DNA of 64,000 bases from assembly GCF_014652095.1 (NCBI RefSeq), contig NZ_BMYD01000002.1, positions 124,001-188,000 of the forward strand. Direction: 5' to 3'. The position numbers and the translations under genes were made by a program. This DNA comes from Cognatilysobacter bugurensis. Lineage in GTDB: Bacteria; Pseudomonadota; Gammaproteobacteria; Xanthomonadales; Xanthomonadaceae. Each line of letters starts with the position of its first letter. The first letter of the stretch is position 1. Shown in pieces: positions 8,176-17,246 of the stretch. The notes below the pieces were generated by a model. That model made no database searches. It saw only the letters and a list, made by a program, of their open reading frames with translations, and had not been told where the DNA came from.

Positions 8176-9069
8176 ATGCACGACCGCACGCGCTTCACTC
8201 ATGCCGCCCGCTGCACGGCGCTGGCCCTGACCCTTGCGATAGCGACCGCGGTGCCGGCCGCCGCACGCGAGCCGGCTGTCGATGCGGTGCGTCTGGCGCT
8301 GCAACAGCCCAAGGCCGAAGCGGCGGTGGCCGCGGCCGAGCGCGCGGTGGCCGCGCATCCGAAGAGCGCGGACGCCTGGTACTACGCGGGACAGGCGTAC
8401 GGAAAGATGGCGATGCAGGTCGGCATGCTCAGCAAGCCCGGCTGGGCGAGCAAGACGCGCGATGCGTTCCAGAAGGCCGCGCAGCTCAATCCCGACCATC
8501 TCGGTGCCCGCGAAGGCCTCGTGCAGTTCTATTCGATGGCGCCGGGCTTCATGGGCGGCGGCAAGGACAAGGCGGCGGCCGAAATCGCCTCGTTGGCGCA
8601 GCGCAACCCGGCCGCCGGTCATTACCTGCGCGGCGCCACGCTCGAGGGCGACGCGGCCGAGCGCGAATTGCGCGCGGCCGTGAAGCTGGCGCCTGACGAA
8701 GCGCGCTACCGGCGCACGCTGGTCGCCACACTCGAGCGCAACAAGCGCTTGTCCGATGCGTTGTCGGTGCTCGACGCCGGACTCGCGCGCGCACCGGACG
8801 AGCCGCGCCTGCTGTACATGCTCGGCCGGCACGCGGCGATGCACGGGCAGCGCGCAGACGAGGGTCTCGCAGCCCTGGACCGCGTGATCACGCGCGGGTC
8901 GGCCTTGCCCGACGACGTGCCGCTCGCGGGCGCGCATTGGCGCCGAGGGCAACTGCGCGAAAAGCGCGGTCAGAAGGCCGAGGCGCTGGCCGATTACCGG
9001 CGCGCCGTCGCGCTCAATCCCGGGCTCGACGACGCGAAGAAAGACGCAGCGCGCCTCGGCGCGCGCTGA
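8176..9069 (+). CDS. Exported TPR-repeat protein
   Basis: A 297-residue protein with an N-terminal signal peptide (basic MHDRTRF, hydrophobic LALTLAIATAVPAAA, cleavage near residue 31). The mature part is made of tetratricopeptide repeats: the motif ADAWYYAGQAYGKMA near 60-75, NPDHLGAREGLVQFY near 100-115, and a C-terminal repeat with ALADYRRAVALNPG near 275-288. TPRs form protein-binding scaffolds; the partner is unknown, presumably periplasmic. The start at 8176 is the only one that gives a proper signal peptide, although the frame stays open upstream through the repeat array. Confidence 0.8.
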   Translation: MHDRTRFTHAARCTALALTLAIATAVPAAAREPAVDAVRLALQQPKAEAAVAAAERAVAAHPKSADAWYYAGQAYGKMAMQVGMLSKPGWASKTRDAFQKAAQLNPDHLGAREGLVQFYSMAPGFMGGGKDKAAAEIASLAQRNPAAGHYLRGATLEGDAAERELRAAVKLAPDEARYRRTLVATLERNKRLSDALSVLDAGLARAPDEPRLLYMLGRHAAMHGQRADEGLAALDRVITRGSALPDDVPLAGAHWRRGQLREKRGQKAEALADYRRAVALNPGLDDAKKDAARLGAR

Positions 9070-9091
9070 AGCGCGGTTGCTGACGAAGATG

Positions 9092-9112
9092 CGCCCGCGC
9101 TGACCGCGGGCG
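9092..9112 (+). terminator. GC-rich hairpin after the TPR gene (weak terminator candidate)
   Basis: Inverted repeat CGCCCGCG/CGCGGGCG with a 5-nt loop, 22 bp past the stop codon. No T-run follows, so it is not a classical intrinsic terminator and may only stabilise the 3' end. Confidence 0.35.
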
Positions 9113-9333
9113 TGACGATTGCGCCCGCCGCGATCCGGCCGGCGCGCTCGTTGAATCGGGCCGGCCAGCGGTCAGTTCGACATCGCGGGATCGGGCACTG
9201 CAGCAATCGTTGAGGGCGTCATCAGCCGCGCTGATGACGTTGCGCATTCAGGATCAGATGCTCGTGAATCAAACGGCGTCGGTCGTTGCGGGAGCGCGGC
9301 GGTCTGCCATTGTCCGGCAGTCGCGGACCGTCT

Positions 9334-10296
9334 TCAGTCGTCGCCATCGACAAACCGCGCGCCGCACTGACGGGCACGATTCACATGCAGCTCGAGCACG
9401 TCGGGGCGCGAGTAGTGCCCGAACGGGTCAAAGTTGTGGCGCTCGGCGCGCACATGCGCGGGGTCGAGCTCGCAGATCAACAGCCGCTCTTCGTCGGTGC
9501 ACGGCTCGATGATCCATTCGCCGTCCGGCCCGGCGACGCAGGAGCCGCCATTCGCGCAGATCTCCGGCAACGCCGCGCGCAGGAGTTCGGCATGCGGCAG
9601 GTGCTCCGGGATGTCCGCGCGGCGCATCAGGCTGCTCACGGAGGCGACGTAGCTGCGCCCCTCGCGCGCCATGTGCCGGGTGATGTCGCGCGTGTTGCGC
9701 ACGCTGCCGGGCCACGTGGCGATGTGCAGGTCTTCCCCCTGCGCGTAGAGCGCCGCGCGCGCGAGCGGCATCCAGTTTTCCCAGCAATTGAGCGCGCCCA
9801 GGGTGAAGCCGTCGACCGGGAAGCAGCGCAGGCCATGCCCGTCGCCCGGCGACCAGGCGAGCCGCTCCTCGTGGGTCGGCATGAGCTTGCGGTGCACGTT
9901 GCGCACCTCGCCTGCATCGTCGATCAGGACCAGCGAGCAGTAGAGGCTGTGCCCGCGATCGCGGGCGCGCTCGATGATGCCGAGCGCCACCCAGATGCGA
10001 CCTTCACGCGCGGCCGCGCGCACCGGCGCGAGGTCGTCGCGCGGCAGGTCGACCGCTTGCGCCGCGTAGTGGGCGAACAGCTGCTTTTGCAGCGGCGACT
10101 CGAAGCGTGCGCCTTCGGTGTGTTCGATCCAGAACGGATAGCCGGGGGCGAGGGCCTCGCCGAACGCGACCAGGCGCGCGCCCTCGGCGCTGGCGCGGCG
10201 CACCCAGTCGGCGGCCTTCGCCACGGTGGCTTCGCGATCGAGCCACACCGGGGCGATCTGAGCGAGGGCGAGCGTGAGCGGTGCGTCGTGGGTCAT
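9334..10296 (-). CDS. Carbon-nitrogen hydrolase (nitrilase superfamily)
   Basis: A 320-residue cytosolic enzyme of the nitrilase superfamily, which hydrolyses nitriles or amides through a Glu-Lys-Cys triad. The triad is visible: E47 in VAFGEALAPGYPFW, K137 in HRKLMPT, and C171 in GALNCWENWMP. The NCWEN-MP context and full length are typical of the nitrilase branch (aliphatic or aromatic nitrilase) rather than of omega-amidases or NAD synthetase domains. The substrate cannot be read from sequence. It is divergent from the alpha-amylase gene. Confidence 0.88.
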   Translation of the reverse strand: MTHDAPLTLALAQIAPVWLDREATVAKAADWVRRASAEGARLVAFGEALAPGYPFWIEHTEGARFESPLQKQLFAHYAAQAVDLPRDDLAPVRAAAREGRIWVALGIIERARDRGHSLYCSLVLIDDAGEVRNVHRKLMPTHEERLAWSPGDGHGLRCFPVDGFTLGALNCWENWMPLARAALYAQGEDLHIATWPGSVRNTRDITRHMAREGRSYVASVSSLMRRADIPEHLPHAELLRAALPEICANGGSCVAGPDGEWIIEPCTDEERLLICELDPAHVRAERHNFDPFGHYSRPDVLELHVNRARQCGARFVDGDD

Positions 10297-10624
10297 GGCG
10301 TCAGGCGTTGTGGCGTGTGGATGACCGTACGCGACGGATGCGGGAAATCAAGCCGCCGGCGGGAGGGACGACGGCCGGCTGCGCCCGGGCCACGGGGGGG
10401 GCGCGTATCCGGGCGGCCGCGCCGTCGGTCGCGGTTGTGATGCGAACGACGCGCCACCGCAGCGCGGCGCCGCCCGCTGAATACGTTTGCAGCCGACATG
10501 CTGCACCGCGATCCGCGTCCAGCATCGATGACGCGCCTAAAGGCGCCTTCGCAGTGGACGGCAGGTGCCCGGGACGGCCGCAGCCGTGGCCGCTGCATCC
10601 GCCCCCCCCATCGGAGACTTGCCC
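10297..10624. other. Divergent promoter region between nitrilase and amylase genes, 328 bp
   Basis: No gene seen. GGAG at 10613-10616 is the amylase ribosome site, and a run of Cs precedes it. I could not identify a convincing sigma-70 promoter or a catabolite-type operator; the LacI-type palindrome found at the glycan locus is not present here. Confidence 0.4.
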
Positions 10625-12025
10625 ATGCCCGTTCGTCGTTCGCTGATCCGCGGTGCGCTCGCCACCGCACTGCTCGCCTGCGCCGCACCCGCCGTGCAGG
10701 CCGATGTCGTGGTGCACGCATTCAACTGGCGCTACGACACCGTGCAGGCGCGCGCGGCGCAGATCCAGGCAGCGGGCTACAAGGCGGTGCTCGTCGCGCC
10801 CGCGTACCGCAGCGAGGGCAGCGCGTGGTGGGCGCGCTACCAGCCGCAGGACTACCGCGTCATCCACCATCCGCTCGGCGACAGCACGGCGTTCCGCAAC
10901 ATGGTCAGTGCGCTCAAGGCGCGCGGCATCCGCGTCTACGCCGACGTGATCCTCAACCACATGGCGAACGAATCCGCGCAGCGCTCCGACCTCAACTACC
11001 CCGGCGCGCGCGTGCTCGGCATCTACGCGGGCAACAGCAGCTACTTCAACAGCCTGCGACTGTTCGGATCGCTCCAGTACAACTTCCTGTCCGCGTCGGA
11101 CTTCGGCCCGGCGCGCTGCATCACCGATTACAACAGCGTCTACGAGGTGCAGACCTACCGCCTGTGCGGCGGCAGCGGCGATGCCGGCCTGCCGGACCTC
11201 GTCGCAAACGACTGGGTCGTGCAGCAGCAGCGCAGCTACCTGCAGACGCTCAAGAACTGGGGTGTACAAGGCTTTCGCATCGACGCGGCCAAGCACATGC
11301 CGGCCACGCACATGAACCGGGTGCTGACGTCCGATCTCAAATCGGGCGTGCACGTGTTCGGCGAGATCATCACCTCCGGCGGCGCCGGCAACACCGAGTA
11401 CGACCGCTTCCTTGCGCCGTATCTGCGCGACACCGACCACGGTGCCTACGACTTCCCGATGTTCTCGGCGATCCGCAGCGCGTTTTCGTTCAACGGCACG
11501 ATGAGCACGCTCGTCAATCCCGGCGCGGTGGGCCTTGCGCTGCCGAACGCCCGCGCGATCACGTTCACGGTGACGCACGACATTCCGAACAACGCCGGCT
11601 TTCGCTATCAGATCCTCAATGCGACCGACGAGAAGCTCGCGTACGCGTATGTGATGGGCCGCGACGGCGGCACGCCGCTGCTGTATTCGGACAACAACGA
11701 AAGCGGCGACAACCGCTGGGTCAACGCGTGGAACCGCGACGACCTCAAGCGCATGGTCGGCTTCCATAACGCGATGACGGGTCGGGACATGCAGGTGCTC
11801 AGCCACGGCAACTGCCACCTCATCTTCCGCCGCGGCGATGCAGGCATCGTCGGCATCAACAAGTGCGGCAATGCGGTGATCGCCTCGATCAACACGAGCG
11901 GCAGCGTGCTGCGCTGGAACACCGATTATGTCGATGCGCTCGGGTCGGGCAGCACGGTGCGCATCACTGGCGGCAGCTATACGTTCGACATTCCCGCGCG
12001 CACGGCGCGGATGTGGAAGCGCTAG
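10625..12025 (+). CDS. Secreted alpha-amylase, glycoside hydrolase family 13
   Basis: A 466-residue enzyme that cleaves internal alpha-1,4 links of starch or glycogen. A Sec signal peptide spans residues 1-26 (RSLIRGALATALLACAAPAVQA). The mature protein holds a (beta/alpha)8 barrel with ADVILNHMAN (region I), GFRIDAAKHM with nucleophile D220 (region II), FGEII with acid/base E247 (region III) and VTHDIPNN with D319 (region IV). A small beta domain follows (about 380-466); no carbohydrate-binding module is present. Region II and III wording is like the animal-type bacterial amylases. No sugar transporter is adjacent. Confidence 0.93.
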   Translation: MPVRRSLIRGALATALLACAAPAVQADVVVHAFNWRYDTVQARAAQIQAAGYKAVLVAPAYRSEGSAWWARYQPQDYRVIHHPLGDSTAFRNMVSALKARGIRVYADVILNHMANESAQRSDLNYPGARVLGIYAGNSSYFNSLRLFGSLQYNFLSASDFGPARCITDYNSVYEVQTYRLCGGSGDAGLPDLVANDWVVQQQRSYLQTLKNWGVQGFRIDAAKHMPATHMNRVLTSDLKSGVHVFGEIITSGGAGNTEYDRFLAPYLRDTDHGAYDFPMFSAIRSAFSFNGTMSTLVNPGAVGLALPNARAITFTVTHDIPNNAGFRYQILNATDEKLAYAYVMGRDGGTPLLYSDNNESGDNRWVNAWNRDDLKRMVGFHNAMTGRDMQVLSHGNCHLIFRRGDAGIVGINKCGNAVIASINTSGSVLRWNTDYVDALGSGSTVRITGGSYTFDIPARTARMWKR

Positions 12026-12174
12026 GGCGTTCGCAACCGCGCGACGCACCGTGGCACCGAGGGTGTGCCGGCTGACGTCGCACACGACTCGGCCGGGCCG
12101 AAATCTGCGTGCTGTCGCATTGCGCGACGTGCGCAGTGCAAGCCGCTAGTCGAGCGCTGCGGATATCCCAAAAC

Positions 12175-12200
12175 AAAACCGGCGCCGAAGCGCCGGTTTT
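12175..12200 (-). terminator. Rho-independent terminator with a UUCG-type loop
   Basis: On the minus strand: AAAACCGGCGC, TTCG loop, GCGCCGGTTTT, then GTTTTG. A perfect 11-bp stem with the very stable cUUCGg-type tetraloop and a T-rich tail, 20 bp after the stop of the metalloprotease gene. On the plus strand it may also end the amylase transcript, though the T-run is shorter there. Confidence 0.9.
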
Positions 12201-12220
12201 GCATGGCATGACGCGATGAC

Positions 12221-13831
12221 TTACCGGCGCTTGGCGGCGCAGGACATCATCTTGCCGGCCTGGCTGCCCTGCAGCACGCCCTGGGCCACGAGACGCTCCT
12301 TGTTCGCGTCCATGCAGCTCTGGTACGCGCCCTTGTTGCGCGCGCCGATCTCGCAGATGTTGCTGAGTGCGGCCACCGTGGCACCCGGGATCAGGCCGCC
12401 TTCCTCGACGACCGGGATGCCGGTGTCGCAGTCGCCGATCTTCGCCGTGCCCGTGTTGAGCTTCCAGCCCTCGTCCTTGAACAGCGCCGGGGTCAGGTCG
12501 AGCATCACGTTCGCCTTCAGCGATGCGGTGATCGACGGCTCCATCAGCGCGTTCGGCGTCGTCGACACGTCGTAGTGCGAGAACGTCGAGCCCGGCTGGA
12601 TCGTGCTCGGCGTGTACAGCCGCGCGAAGCCGTTCTTGTCCGCGCCCGCGTACTGGCCGGCCAGGGTCGCGAGTGCGAGGCTGACGCCCGGCAGCCCGGC
12701 CTTGATCGCATTGCCATCGTCGAGCGAAACGCTGACGGTCGGCACGGTGGCCTCGACGTCCGGCGTCTCGGCCATCGCCATGATGCCGGCGACGTTGTTC
12801 GCCACCACCACCGCGATCGCGCCGGCCTGTTCGGCGTACGCCGCCTTGACCTCGAAGCCGCACGAGCCGCGATCGACGAGCGCGATCTTGCCCGCGTACG
12901 CGCCCGCCGGAGACGGGGCGCAGCCCTGCGTGGGCAGGCTGCTGCCGTCGTTGACGAGCACGACGGAGCCGGCGAAGTTCGCGGCCGTCGGCGCGGCGCC
13001 GAACGCGGCCGTGCCGTATTCGAAGTCGCCGCCGGTGGCGCCGCTTGCGCGCACGACGGTCTTCTCGTCGAGGATCAGCGGCAGCTCGGCCTTGACCTGC
13101 GTGCCGCGGAACACGACGTTGTTGCCGGCCAGGGCCTGCAAGCGGCCCGCGTCAGTCATCTCATACCAGCCCTTGCCCGAGTTGTTGTCGAACGCGAGGC
13201 GCGAGTAGACATCCGGGTAGCCGGCAAGCGGCGCGCCCGTGCGCACGTTGCCGAAGCCCGAGAACCCCAGGCCGTGGGCGATTTCGTGCATGACCACGTT
13301 GAGGAAGTTCGTCAGGCCGGCCGGGGTCTGGCCGTCGAGGCCGTAGTACCAGCCCGAACCGGGCGAGCAGGGCGTGCCGTCGGGGTTCGTGCGGCCGTAG
13401 GACGCGTTGAAGCGGCTGACGACGTCGACGCCTGCGCCGTTCTGGATATCGAAGCCGACCAGCGAATCCGCGAGCGCGCCGTGGAACAGCGTCGGCGGCT
13501 TGCCCGGCTCGTTGAGGATGTAGATCGCACCGGCGCCGGCGGAGCCGAGCACGACGCGCGTGTCGCACTGCAGCGGCGCAAAGCTCGCCTGCACGCGGAT
13601 CTCGGCATCGCTTTCGAGCACGGCGCCCCAGAGGTCGGCCGCGAACTGGTACGCGATGCGGCGCTGTTCGCCGATCGTGGTGCCCGGGTTGCCGCCGACC
13701 GGCGCGACCGGCGTCGGATCATTGAGGCCTTGCCCCGCCGGATCCGCGTTCACGGGCAGGACGGTGGCGGCCGATGCGGCGCCGGCGAACAGGGCGGTGG
13801 CGACGCACAGCGCCATCAGCGAGCTCTTCAT
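12221..13831 (-). CDS. Secreted zinc metalloprotease with inserted PA domain
   Basis: A 536-residue exported protein with a signal peptide (MKSSLMALCVATALFAGAASA, residues 1-21). A metzincin-like zinc site HEIAHGLGF stands at 182-190 (zinc ligands H182 and H186, catalytic E183), in NFLNVVMHEIAHGLGFSG. A PA (protease-associated) domain occupies about 290-400, with CGFEVKAAYAEQAGAIAVVVANN typical of that fold; after it the catalytic part seems to resume. Cysteine pairs near the C-terminus suggest disulfides in the periplasm or outside. Translation is coupled to the upstream small gene (ATGA overlap), and a terminator follows. Substrate unknown. Confidence 0.85.
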   Translation of the reverse strand: MKSSLMALCVATALFAGAASAATVLPVNADPAGQGLNDPTPVAPVGGNPGTTIGEQRRIAYQFAADLWGAVLESDAEIRVQASFAPLQCDTRVVLGSAGAGAIYILNEPGKPPTLFHGALADSLVGFDIQNGAGVDVVSRFNASYGRTNPDGTPCSPGSGWYYGLDGQTPAGLTNFLNVVMHEIAHGLGFSGFGNVRTGAPLAGYPDVYSRLAFDNNSGKGWYEMTDAGRLQALAGNNVVFRGTQVKAELPLILDEKTVVRASGATGGDFEYGTAAFGAAPTAANFAGSVVLVNDGSSLPTQGCAPSPAGAYAGKIALVDRGSCGFEVKAAYAEQAGAIAVVVANNVAGIMAMAETPDVEATVPTVSVSLDDGNAIKAGLPGVSLALATLAGQYAGADKNGFARLYTPSTIQPGSTFSHYDVSTTPNALMEPSITASLKANVMLDLTPALFKDEGWKLNTGTAKIGDCDTGIPVVEEGGLIPGATVAALSNICEIGARNKGAYQSCMDANKERLVAQGVLQGSQAGKMMSCAAKRR

Positions 13832-14175
13832 TCAACGTCTCCCGTCGATTCGACATGGTCGTGCGTGGCGTCGTCGGACTGGTGGGCAAACACGACGGTT
13901 CCGTCCGCGCGCTTGACCTGGACCAGGTTGACCATGCGGTCTTCGGGCAGCTGAAGTTCGATGATGCCGGCGCTCGTCATCCGGCGCTCGGCGATCGCCT
14001 CGGCCTCGGTCTTGGGCAGTTCGACGCGGGGCGCCTTGGTGTTCGCGTTGCCGCGCACGAAGTCGGCGAGCTCCCGCTTGCCTTTACCGGCCGGGGGGGC
14101 GGCCATGACGGTGACACTTGCGGCGCACAAAACGGCGCCCGCAAGCAGGAGACTGCTCTTGCGGAGAACTTTCAC
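13828..14175 (-). CDS. Small exported protein coupled to the PA-domain metalloprotease
   Basis: A 115-residue protein starting with GTG at 14175, chosen because GGAAGGA stands 6 bp upstream and the start gives a signal peptide (KVLRKSSLLLAGAVLCAASVTVMAA, cleavage near residue 25). The mature part is short and charged, without cysteines. Its TGA stop overlaps the ATG of the protease gene in ATGA, so the two are translated together. A role as inhibitor, chaperone or propeptide-like partner of the protease is possible, but this is inference from position only; no family is recognised. Confidence 0.72.
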   Translation of the reverse strand: MKVLRKSSLLLAGAVLCAASVTVMAAPPAGKGKRELADFVRGNANTKAPRVELPKTEAEAIAERRMTSAGIIELQLPEDRMVNLVQVKRADGTVVFAHQSDDATHDHVESTGDVE

Positions 14176-14616
14176 GGAGATTCCTTCCAATAGGGACGAA
14201 GGCCACGGCGCGGGGCCCTTGCGGTGGGACGTGCGCCGGCAGTTCTGGAGCGGAGTGTGCGCGGCGGAAACCGAGGCATGGCGCACAGAAGTGAACCTAG
14301 GTCAGATCCGGCCGAGAAGCAAATCAGGGCTGCGCCGTGGATCGGCTGCAGCGCGTCATGCGCGCGCGGCGCGGTGACCGGGTCGCGAACGCTGAATAGG
14401 GCTCCCGTGTGTCCGGGCGCATGCATCGGACTTGATCCCGACGACGCCGGGATCCGGCTCAGCGGATCAGGTTTCGTCGCGCGCGTGGGCGCCGCTGCAC
14501 ATCGATCCGAAGCGCGATCACCACGGCGCAGTCAGCGACTTGCGGATCGACTGAGTCGGCTCGAGCACTGCGCGGACCGACGTTCGCGGTCGGTCTCTCC
14601 ATCCGCTCAGTGCCGG
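14176..14616. other. Intergenic region, 441 bp, no feature recognised
   Basis: This lies between two minus-strand genes. It should hold the promoter of the small exported protein and protease operon. No gene, repeat or terminator was seen; frames that cross it are not protein-like. Confidence 0.4.
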
Positions 14617-14928
14617 TCAGGGCAACTTGAATTTCCGCATCGCGCGCAACGGCCAGACGGACGTGAACTGCGCGCCGCCGTTGAGGCGGTAGGCGGCCGA
14701 AAGACCGTTCGTGATCCCGTGCCGCTCGATCACGTCGCGGGCCTTGCGGAATACGGGGCGCGGGTCGGCCGTGAGCATGAAGAGGTTGATCTCCTTCGCG
14801 CTCACGTCGTAACCCTCGAGCTCGGCGCTCTTGCCGAGTGCGGCTTTCAGCTCGTCCTCGATCGTGGCGAGGAAAGCCTCGTCCGTGAGCGATGCGCGCC
14901 AGAACTTGATGACGAGTTGGTAATCCAT
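14617..14928 (-). CDS. Conserved-looking small protein of unknown function
   Basis: A 103-residue soluble protein (MDYQLVIKFWRASLTDEAFLATIEDELKAAL...). The start at 14928 gives a compact domain: a beta strand (YQLVIKFW), a helix (DEAFLATIEDELKAALG), a strand with EINLFMLTADPRPVFRKARDVIE, then a basic C-terminus. The alternation looks like a ferredoxin-like alpha/beta fold. No cysteine or signal. No operon partner close by. Function not recognised. Confidence 0.7.
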   Translation of the reverse strand: MDYQLVIKFWRASLTDEAFLATIEDELKAALGKSAELEGYDVSAKEINLFMLTADPRPVFRKARDVIERHGITNGLSAAYRLNGGAQFTSVWPLRAMRKFKLP

Positions 14929-15081
14929 GCATCGATTGTAGGACCGGCGTCCGTGACGGGCCGTCGGCGCGGCGCACGCGGGCACCAAGGCGCCGGCGGC
15001 TTGGGGCACCGTTGCGCCGTGCGCGTGCCTCAGCGAAAACCGAGCTTGAAACGCAACCGCATCGACCGGATCTTAAGGGGC

Positions 15082-15264
15082 GTGACCCTCTCGCCCGACC
15101 CTCGCCCGATTGCACCGGAAAAGCCGCTGCCGACCGATTGCTGCGGCAGCGGCTGCACCGTGTGCGTCAACGATGCCTACCAGGAAGAACTCGAGCATTA
15201 CGAGGCGTTGCTCGCCGCATGGATGGCGCGGCATCCGGAGGCGGGTGCGCCCGAGTCGACGTGA
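15082..15264 (+). CDS. Oxidoreductase-like domain small protein (Cys-cluster)
   Basis: A 60-residue protein with the signature of the oxidoreductase-like family: Pro-rich N-terminus, then DCCGSGCTVCVNDAYQEELEHYEAL. Four cysteines in the CC-x2-GC-x2-C arrangement could bind metal or be redox active. The family is found in bacteria and in mitochondrial proteins, without proven catalytic role. The start is uncertain: GTG at 15082 is preceded almost directly by AGGGG, which is closer than usual, but no better in-frame start gives the domain. Confidence 0.72.
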   Translation: MTLSPDPRPIAPEKPLPTDCCGSGCTVCVNDAYQEELEHYEALLAAWMARHPEAGAPEST

Positions 15265-15327
15265 TGCGGCGTGGCAAGCGGAACGCGGCGGCCGACGCGC
15301 CGCGTTCGCAAGATCACACGCCGCGAC

Positions 15328-15591
15328 TCAGTGACGCGACAGCCACTGCTGGAGATCGTCGGCTCCGCCGATGCGCTCATCGTCAATGAACACCTGCGGC
15401 GTGGTCGGCACGCCATGCTCGGCCTTGAACGCGTCGGTCTCCTCGCGCGAGGTCAACAGGCGGTCGTCGACGTCATAGCCTTCTTGCTCGAGCAGTTCGC
15501 GCGCGCGCAGCCCGAACGGGCAAACGTGGTCGGGCAGCACCATGCGGTAGAGCGTGGCCTGCTTGGTCTGGTCGCCAGTAGAGTTCTGCAT
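15328..15591 (-). CDS. Monothiol-type glutaredoxin (CPFG)
   Basis: An 87-residue glutaredoxin that reduces or senses disulfides using glutathione. The active site reads C24-P-F-G27, with only one cysteine; the TTPQVF motif with cis-Pro (63-68) and GGADDL (75-80) form the glutathione-binding loop. The resolving Cys of classical CPYC is a Gly here, yet it is not CGFS either. Similar sequences are often fused to MauE/DoxX-type membrane proteins; here it stands alone. ATG 15591 is preferred over GTG 15603, since GAGG precedes it. Confidence 0.87.
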   Translation of the reverse strand: MQNSTGDQTKQATLYRMVLPDHVCPFGLRARELLEQEGYDVDDRLLTSREETDAFKAEHGVPTTPQVFIDDERIGGADDLQQWLSRH

Positions 15592-15900
15592 GGGCTGCCT
15601 CACGTTTTCAGGGGCCTGCAGGGTGCGCGCCCGGGCGCGATGGAGGCATCAACGAACGCGGCATCGAAGCGCCGGCGTCGGAGGAACGCCGAGCTCTTGA
15701 TCGCCCTGCTTCGACGGTGTGCGTAGCACGCACGTCTTCGAAGAACGCGGCCGCGTGAACTCAGCGGAACAGGGCCTGCCCATTCGCGACGACAAGAGGT
15801 ATGCAGCGGCGCCGGGCATTCGATTGCATCGACGCATCCACTCCGGGCCGTGACTGCACGGTCGAGGTTTGCGAGGATGTCCGGCTCACATGGAGGTGAT
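15592..15900. other. Divergent intergenic region with an inverted repeat, 309 bp
   Basis: Between the glutaredoxin and the CSD-excalibur gene. An imperfect hairpin at about 15709-15743 pairs CTTCGA with TCGAAG and, inside, GTGCGT with ACGCAC. It has no T-run and lies in the shared upstream region, so it might be an operator or only a chance structure. No gene seen. Confidence 0.4.
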
Positions 15901-16488
<588 letters not shown>

Positions 16489-16550
16489 ATCCGTGTCGTC
16501 CCGGTGCACGCGCATCGACCGCCGTCCTCGATCGGCACTAGACTGCCGGC

Positions 16551-17087
16551 ATGCGTAATCCACTCCAGGATCAGCTCCTCAAGGCCGGGCTGGTCAAGAA
16601 ATCCCAGGTCGCGCAGGCCGCGCGCGAGCAGGCCAAGCAGCGGCAGGGCAAGGCGCCGGCCGGCCCGACCGATGAACAGCGCGAAGCCGAGCGCGTCCGT
16701 GCCGAGCGCGTGGAGCGCGACCGGGCGCTGGCGGCCGAGCGCAATGCACAGGCGCGCGCGCATGAGCAGCGCGCGCAGGCCCGGCACATCATCGAGACCC
16801 AGCGCGTGCGCGCCGCGGGCGAGATCGAATACCGCTTCGTCGACGGCGCGGCGATCCGCGCGATGCAGGTCGACGCTGCGCAGCGCACGCAACTCGCGAG
16901 CGGTGCGCTCGTGATCGCGCGGCACGGCGACGGCTATGCGCTGCTGCCGCGCGCGGCGGTCGACAAGGTGCGCGACCGCGATGCGTCGTTAATCGTGCTC
17001 GATCATGCGCAGGCCCCCGCGGCGCCGGTCTCCGACGATGACGCGCACTACGCGCAGTTCAAGGTGCCCGACGACCTGATCTGGTGA
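16551..17087 (+). CDS. DUF2058 family protein
   Basis: A 178-residue cytosolic protein of the DUF2058 (YaiL) family, called nucleoprotein or polynucleotide-associated in some annotations. The N-terminus MRNPLQDQLLKAGLVKKSQV, a long basic coiled-coil-like helix rich in Arg, Glu and Ala (residues 20-90), and the C-terminal domain (EIEYRFVDGAAIRAMQVD... to the end YAQFKVPDDLIW) all match. The helix could bind nucleic acid. Start ATG 16551 matches the family. A GC hairpin follows the stop. Confidence 0.9.
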   Translation: MRNPLQDQLLKAGLVKKSQVAQAAREQAKQRQGKAPAGPTDEQREAERVRAERVERDRALAAERNAQARAHEQRAQARHIIETQRVRAAGEIEYRFVDGAAIRAMQVDAAQRTQLASGALVIARHGDGYALLPRAAVDKVRDRDASLIVLDHAQAPAAPVSDDDAHYAQFKVPDDLIW

Positions 17088-17091
17088 CCGC

Positions 17092-17113
17092 TCGGCCGCG
17101 TGATTGCGGCCGA
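17092..17113. terminator. GC-rich hairpin between convergent genes (weak terminator candidate)
   Basis: Perfect inverted repeat TCGGCCGC/GCGGCCGA with a 6-nt loop, 5 bp after the stop of the DUF2058 gene and 134 bp from the stop of the membrane protein gene on the other strand. No T-run on either side. Confidence 0.4.
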
Positions 17114-17246
17114 TGCGGCGCAGTGACGGCGTGTGCGCTGTGCCAGCGACGTGTACACGGCGACGCCGTTCCCGCCGCTGCGCACAGGGCCATCGTCGTC
17201 GTCCAGACTCGACCGCGTGCTCGCTCGTACGTCCGGACGGTAGTGA

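Noticed and set aside
14224-15081. Long plus-strand frame leading into the oxidoreductase-like protein
   Set aside because: It runs antisense to the 14617-14928 gene and has no domain; only the last 60 codons match a family.
15709-15743. Rho-independent terminator for the glutaredoxin gene
   Set aside because: The hairpin lies upstream of that gene, not downstream, and has no T-run.
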